Source: Candidatus Acidiferrum typicum
GTDB lineage: Bacteria; Acidobacteriota; Terriglobia; Acidiferrales; UBA7541
Reading direction: 5' to 3'
Assembly (NCBI GenBank): GCA_025463055.1
Contig: JAOAPV010000118.1
Location: 1-64,000 of the forward strand
Length of the DNA: 64,000 nt
Position 1 is the first letter of the stretch; the number at the start of each line of letters is the position of its first letter. The notes beneath the pieces were generated by a model. That model did not search any database. It had not been told where the DNA came from and saw only the letters and a list, made by a program, of their open reading frames with translations. The translations under genes and the position numbers were made by a program. Of the stretch, positions 59,818-64,000 are shown in pieces.

Positions 59818-60710
59818 CGGCGCCAGAATTTCATTACCGCCGAATAATCCAAGTCTTCCTTTGCGTTGCCTTTCACGTAGTTGTATGTCTCACGGGCCGC
59901 GGCGGTCGCGGGCAACGCGACGCCGATTTGGTTTCCTAAGTCGAGCGCCAAGCTCAAATCCTTGTGCATCAGTCGCAGCGGAAAGCTGGGCTTGTACTCG
60001 CCTTTCAAAAGATTCGGCGCCTTTACGTCCAGTACACCGGAGCGAGCCATGCTCGATTGCATCACTTCGACGAGGCTCTCGCCTTTTAGCCCCGCGCCGG
60101 TTACCAGCGCCAGCGCCTCGGCGAGCGCGTCGACCTGCAATGCCAGAATCAAATTCATCGCCAGCTTGATGGTCTGTCCGGCTCCGTTCGGGCCTAGATG
60201 AAACCAGCGCTTTCCCAGGACACCGAGAATGGGCTCAACCGCTTTCAGCGTTTCGGCGTCTCCCCCCACCATGAAAATCAGCTCGCCCTTCTTCGCTCCC
60301 CAATCACCACCCGTAACTGGAGCATCCAGGAAATGCACTTTGCGCTCTGCGCAGGCCGCCGCAATTTTGCGCGCCAGCGCAGGCGACACAGTGCTGGAGT
60401 CAATGTATGTGCTGCCCGGTTTCAGCCCGGCCAGTGCGCCGGAATCTTTGCCGTCCGCTCCCCAAAGAACACTTTCCAGCGCTGGCGGGTCGCTGACAAT
60501 CGTTAGCAAAACATCCGAAGCCGCAGCCACTTCCTTCGGCGACATCGCCAGCGTTGCGCCCATTGCCACCAGTTCATTTGCCCGCGAAGTTGTTCGATTC
60601 CACACCGTCAGCAGATAACCCGCTTTCAACAGATTCATGCCTATCGGCTGGCCCATCAAGCCTAGGCCGATCAGGCCGACTTTCAGTTTGGAATTGGCGG
60701 CGGAATCCAC
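59814..60710 (-). CDS. NAD(P)-dependent beta-hydroxyacid dehydrogenase family protein
   Basis: A 298-residue enzyme of the 3-hydroxyisobutyrate/6-phosphogluconate dehydrogenase family, such as tartronate semialdehyde reductase or related enzymes. It has the N-terminal Rossmann motif VGLIGLGLMGQPIGMNLLKAG, the substrate-binding DAPVTGGDWGAKKGELIFMVGG, and the catalytic Lys region GAGQTIKLAMNLILA, with YKPSFPLRLMHKDLSLAL at the C-terminus. The start is a GTG at 60710 with AGGAG six bases upstream. The substrate cannot be told from sequence; gamma-hydroxybutyrate or glyoxylate reductase activity is possible. Confidence 0.88.
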   Translation of the reverse strand: MDSAANSKLKVGLIGLGLMGQPIGMNLLKAGYLLTVWNRTTSRANELVAMGATLAMSPKEVAAASDVLLTIVSDPPALESVLWGADGKDSGALAGLKPGSTYIDSSTVSPALARKIAAACAERKVHFLDAPVTGGDWGAKKGELIFMVGGDAETLKAVEPILGVLGKRWFHLGPNGAGQTIKLAMNLILALQVDALAEALALVTGAGLKGESLVEVMQSSMARSGVLDVKAPNLLKGEYKPSFPLRLMHKDLSLALDLGNQIGVALPATAAARETYNYVKGNAKEDLDYSAVMKFWRR

Positions 60711-60857
60711 GGAGATCTCCTATACGGCGGGTGTGTGTCGCTAAACTACGAACCAAACCGATTGTACAGCGTTGGGCGAAAAGTGCTGGCACGCATTTGA
60801 CAGCCAATCTTTGGGCCAATATTTGGCAAATATTTGAAGGGCGGCGTGGAGAAACGA

Positions 60858-61205
60858 TTAGGCAGTCTTAGGACGATTCGGAAGGGGAAGCAGTCCGGGC
60901 ACGCTCGCAGAGGCACTGGCCGAGGCGCGGGAAACTTGATCCTTGCGCTCCGTACTCGAGGCCGAGGTCCTGGCGCTCCCCGAATCGTTTTCTTCGTCCT
61001 CGGTCTTTTCTTCCAAACGCACAATATATTGATAAGGAATTTCCCACCGGAAGTGTCTTTGTTGACCGCGCTGTAGAAAGCTTTGCTCCAGGAAAATGGA
61101 ACGTCCCGAATCGGCGACAAAAGTACCGGACGCGGGCAGCAGGATGTCGCCGGCGCGGTAATGCACCTCGACCCTGCGCCCTAGAAAAGCAGAATAACGG
61201 GCCAT
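60858..61205 (-). CDS. Small beta-rich protein with low-complexity tail, function unknown
   Basis: A 115-residue protein. The first 66 residues look like a small beta-barrel (YSAFLGRRVEVHYRAGDILLPASGTFVADSGRSIFLEQSF, then RHFRWEIPYQYIVRLEE), reminiscent of PilZ-like or SH3-like domains but without PilZ's RxxxR/DxSxxG motif. The rest is acidic, then Ser/Ala-rich and Pro-rich, so probably disordered. No signal or membrane segment. The GGAGAC stretch upstream is a modest ribosome site. I do not recognise a family; small proteins of this kind are frequent in acidobacteria. Confidence 0.5.
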   Translation of the reverse strand: MARYSAFLGRRVEVHYRAGDILLPASGTFVADSGRSIFLEQSFLQRGQQRHFRWEIPYQYIVRLEEKTEDEENDSGSARTSASSTERKDQVSRASASASASVPGLLPLPNRPKTA

Positions 61206-61336
61206 ACATAACCAGTCTCCGGGTAGGTGGCAGGTGGGTCAATGGTACGGAAGGACTCCCCTGCGGATGTGTGTGGAAAACGGTGAAAACTCTGCGGCTC
61301 ATTTCGACAGCGAGGGACTAACTCTCGCCTATTTGC

Positions 61337-62479
61337 TTATCGTCGCTCAAGCGTGAGCGCGCCATGGCTCGTCTTTTGCACAGCGTCGGACTGCAAATAG
61401 CGCTTAGCCGCTATGTCGTGCTTCAGATAGGCGTCCCAGAACGCCACGGTCGCCGCATGGATGTGCCTTGCCGTCGAGCCCTCTGGCTCTAGCTTCTCGA
61501 TAGAATCGCCCAGCGCTACAGGTCGATCGCTTACGATGGAGGTTTCGTCGCCGCCGTGAACGAACAGCTCGTATTTCTCACCCGGTTGGCTCCGCTCGAA
61601 GGGTACCTTGTGCCACGCGGCGGCTGCAAATTTCGCGGGGGCCGCGTCGCGGTCTCCCGTAACTCCGAGATACGGCAATATGAGTTGATCGAAGGACTGC
61701 TCCGTCAATCCGGACTGTCCAGGCCCCTGAGGAGAGATGCAGATTACCGCGCGCACCCTCGGATCGGCCACATTTGAACGCGATTGGCCGGGCAGTTCCA
61801 GCAGCGCGCCCGCAATCGCTTCCGCCGCAAGAGCACCGGTAGCATCCCCGGCAACACCTATGTGCGCGGCATCAAGCTTTCCGCGTATCCCAGGAAAACG
61901 CGTCTCCAGAGCCGCCAGCGAATCGATAACAGCGGTGACGTTCAACGCCCGGGTTCCAGATTCCGCACCACTCACCCGGTGGCGGATATCGCGCTTGAAT
62001 CCCACGGCTTGCACCGACTTTTCCTGCTTCTCCGTAGGAAGCGCCGCGACTCGCGCGAGCTGAATGATTGCGTATCCATGCGATGCCCAATCGTGGACCA
62101 GCGCCTCACAACATTCTCGCGAGTCGCGATCATCCGGAGAAAAAATGATCACCGGGAACTTACGGGAAATTTTCGGAAAAAGGAGTCGCACGTGAATGTC
62201 AGCTTGGCGAACGGTATCGTGCACCGGAACGTCAGCAATCTCGTCCAGCACGTACCGACCATCCGCAAGCGTATATTTGCCGAAGCTATGACCAGTGACC
62301 TCGGAGCCTTTGCCCGAAGCGGAAGGTACAGTGTTCTGGCCGGCGGCTCGAATGAAAAACGCAGGGGCGTCCGGCTGGCGAGTAATCGCCCAGGCCAGAA
62401 CTGCACCGAGCACGCCAACTCCAACGGCATTCGTCACTGTGCGCCAGATGCGGCGCCGACCCATGTAATCGCGAGGCAT
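61337..62479 (-). CDS. Exported alpha/beta-hydrolase-fold protein lacking the nucleophile serine
   Basis: A 380-residue exported or membrane-anchored protein (hydrophobic stretch about 17-33) of the dienelactone hydrolase/PAF-acetylhydrolase-like group. The fold markers FPVIIFSPDDRDSRECCEALVHDWASHGYAIIQLA and HIGVAGDATGALAAEAIAG are clear. The nucleophile elbow, normally GHSFGG, reads GDATGA with Ala213 at the serine position, so normal hydrolysis is not expected. The His region FVHGGDE and Asp region GDRDAA remain partly. It may have become a binding protein or be a decaying gene. Confidence 0.65.
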   Translation of the reverse strand: MPRDYMGRRRIWRTVTNAVGVGVLGAVLAWAITRQPDAPAFFIRAAGQNTVPSASGKGSEVTGHSFGKYTLADGRYVLDEIADVPVHDTVRQADIHVRLLFPKISRKFPVIIFSPDDRDSRECCEALVHDWASHGYAIIQLARVAALPTEKQEKSVQAVGFKRDIRHRVSGAESGTRALNVTAVIDSLAALETRFPGIRGKLDAAHIGVAGDATGALAAEAIAGALLELPGQSRSNVADPRVRAVICISPQGPGQSGLTEQSFDQLILPYLGVTGDRDAAPAKFAAAAWHKVPFERSQPGEKYELFVHGGDETSIVSDRPVALGDSIEKLEPEGSTARHIHAATVAFWDAYLKHDIAAKRYLQSDAVQKTSHGALTLERR

Positions 62480-62695
62480 GAGCTGCGTGTTAGGCGTTCA
62501 CCGGAGGCTGGAAGTGGAAATCCTGGAAGCAACGCCGCCTTAATTCTACCAGAGCTGGCCAATTCGCTAAAGCAGCGATCAATCAGCAATTCTGTTTCGT
62601 TAGGCAATCCTTGACTTTTTCCGCGAGCAAGCTATTGTCGTGCGTTCCGGTCAACGCGGAAACTGAATCGAGAAGGTTCCGAATAGGAGAAGCTC

Positions 62696-64000
62696 ATGCG
62701 CAAATGGTGTCGCTGGCTGCTTGTTGCTGCCCTGGCCATGCCTGTTTCGTCCGCCATCGCTCAGACGCCGAAGGCAGGCAAGACATACGTACTGAAAGCC
62801 GCGCATATGTTCGACGGCAAGAGCAGCACTCTCTCGACTCCCGGTCTAGTTGTCGTCACCGATGGAAAAATCGCCGGCGTCGGCCCCAAAGCCACCATTC
62901 CTGCCGGTGCCGAAACAATCGACCTAGGCGAAGCGACACTCCTCCCCGGCTTCATCGACGCGCACACCCATCTCACCATGATGTATTCGGACGATTGGAA
63001 GCAGAGCGCGCTAGACGTTCTCCAAAAGCCCATCGCCGAACAAGCACTGGACGCGAGCGTGAACGCACGCGTGACTCTCATGGCCGGCTTCACCACCGTG
63101 CGCGACGTCGGCTCCAGCAACTATATGGACGTCGGTCTGCGCAATGCCATTCGCGACGGAATCGTGCCGGGTCCGCGCATGCTCGTGACTGTGCATGCTC
63201 TAGGCTCAACAGGTGGTCATTGTGACCACGAAGGTGGGTTCCGCCAGGGACTCTTTGGCAGAGAGAGCGATCCTCTCGATGGCGTAATTAATGGACCGGA
63301 CCAAGCGCGCTACGCCGTGCGTCTCGACCATAAGTACGGCGCAGACATGATTAAAGTATGCGCCACCGGCGGCGTCCTTTCTCTGACTGACGACGTCGAT
63401 ACCCCGCAGCTCACGCAAGCAGAATTGGACGCGATCGTCGATGAAGCGCACGCGCTCCGCCGCAAAACGGCGGCACACGCGCACGGCAATGAAGGCGCCA
63501 AGCGCGCTATCCTCGCGGGCATCGATTCCATCGAGCACGGCTCATTTATCCAAGACGAAACGCTCGATTTAATGAAGCAGCGCGGCACCTACCTGGTCCC
63601 GACGCTCATCGCTGGTGAAAGCCTGGGCGAAAAAATCGACAAAGGCATGTATTTGCCTCCCGCTATCATTGCGAAAACGCGTGCAGCGCTTTCCGCGCGC
63701 TCGCAAATGTTCCAGCATGCACTCGCAAAAGGCGTCAAGATCGGTTTCGGCACCGACGCTGCCGTCTACAAGCATGGCCGCAATGCCGAAGAGTTTCACT
63801 TGATGGTCGATCTCGGCATGAAGCCCATCGATGCCTTGCGCTCGGCTGCCCTCTCCGACGCCGAACTTCTCGGCCTACAAGACAAAATCGGCATGCTGGA
63901 CGCCGGCAAGCTCGCGGACATCGTAGCCGTGCCCGGCGATCCGGTCGAGAACATCCGCCAAACTGAAAAGGTATTTTTCGTCATGAAAGAAGGCGTGATC
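62696..64000 (+). CDS. Exported amidohydrolase (imidazolonepropionase/prolidase-like), C-terminus cut by window edge
   Basis: A metal-dependent amidohydrolase of at least 435 residues; no stop is reached by the window end. The signal peptide (about 1-23) ends in AIAQ. The TIM-barrel metal ligands are in place: HxH in GFIDAHTHL, the bridging carboxylated Lys in MIKVCATGG, His in AAHAHGNEG and EHGSF, and Asp in GTDAAVYKHG. These enzymes often cleave Xaa-Pro or Xaa-Arg dipeptides or other cyclic amides. The start has GGAGAAGCTC before the ATG. An extracytoplasmic peptidase role would fit the several other exported peptidases here. Confidence 0.9.
   Translation, partial: MRKWCRWLLVAALAMPVSSAIAQTPKAGKTYVLKAAHMFDGKSSTLSTPGLVVVTDGKIAGVGPKATIPAGAETIDLGEATLLPGFIDAHTHLTMMYSDDWKQSALDVLQKPIAEQALDASVNARVTLMAGFTTVRDVGSSNYMDVGLRNAIRDGIVPGPRMLVTVHALGSTGGHCDHEGGFRQGLFGRESDPLDGVINGPDQARYAVRLDHKYGADMIKVCATGGVLSLTDDVDTPQLTQAELDAIVDEAHALRRKTAAHAHGNEGAKRAILAGIDSIEHGSFIQDETLDLMKQRGTYLVPTLIAGESLGEKIDKGMYLPPAIIAKTRAALSARSQMFQHALAKGVKIGFGTDAAVYKHGRNAEEFHLMVDLGMKPIDALRSAALSDAELLGLQDKIGMLDAGKLADIVAVPGDPVENIRQTEKVFFVMKEGVI

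Noticed and set aside
60797-60836. TTGACA and AT-rich palindromes as a plus-strand promoter
   Set aside because: It would point into the 3' end of an opposing gene with no plus-strand gene downstream; the -10 is weak.
61018-61036. Second NrdR-like sequence (CACAATATATTG)
   Set aside because: Only half of the palindrome is present and it lies inside the coding sequence of the small protein at 60858-61205.

Overview
The window reads as chromosomal DNA of a GC-rich, Gram-negative-type bacterium, most likely an acidobacterium (Acidobacteriota, Terriglobia/Koribacter-like). This is an inference from gene content and protein style: a B12-dependent class II ribonucleotide reductase with a C-terminal zinc ribbon, CGNR and DUF3011 proteins, several secreted coiled-coil proteins, PQQ and S9 enzymes, a zinc-ribbon L28, and TTG/GTG starts with good Shine-Dalgarno sites. 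No rRNA, tRNA, CRISPR array, transposase or prophage was seen. Coding density is high and the genes lie on both strands in short operons.

Layout. 0-5 kb: the start of a Ser/Thr kinase, a secreted Cys-based phosphatase, then nrdJ behind a long, possibly structured leader. 5-13 kb: a small zinc-ribbon protein, an NrdR-box-like palindrome, an SPFH protein, a secreted coiled-coil protein, an M48 membrane protease, a CGNR regulator, a frameshifted DUF1223 gene, a CPBP protease and a GMC oxidoreductase. 13.4-17.6 kb: a minor-pilin operon (FimT/GspH, PilV, PilW, PilX types plus a secreted coiled-coil protein) with a candidate sigma-54 promoter. 17.6-23.3 kb: hslV-hslU, a fibronectin-type lipoprotein, an FAH-family enzyme and small membrane proteins. 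23.3-29.2 kb: a biotin-dependent acyl-CoA carboxylase in three genes, interrupted by a HicB relic and an opposing S9 peptidase. 29.3-36.7 kb: a parvulin-type isomerase, rpmB, ruvA and ruvB (separated by a PQQ dehydrogenase and a hicBA pair), and folK.

36.7-48.2 kb: an accessory stretch with an ARPP-1/DUF6569-like protein, a degenerate receiver, a secreted beta-propeller, a ricin-type/DUF3011 protein with an Arg/Asp-rich tail, a radical SAM enzyme, a zinc-finger protein, a flavin monooxygenase, a prolyl oligopeptidase and a SYLF protein. 48.4-56.9 kb: dacB, a LOG-family protein, mutS2, dnaG and rpoD, a co-directional block that includes the dnaG-rpoD part of the macromolecular synthesis operon. 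56.9-64 kb: a second hicAB pair, a DUF1648 membrane protein, an MscS channel, a beta-hydroxyacid dehydrogenase, a hydrolase fold lacking its nucleophile, and an amidohydrolase that runs off the end.

The most distinctive result is that all three HicAB-type loci look damaged in a patterned way. Both hicA toxin genes carry single-base frameshifts while their hicB partners are intact, and a third, solitary hicB has ATA where its start codon should be. Other points for follow-up are an NrdR-box palindrome away from the RNR gene, -10 hexamers placed 6-7 bases before start codons (leaderless transcripts), a sigma-54-like site before the pilin operon, and two proteins that keep a fold but lack its catalytic or phospho-accepting residues.
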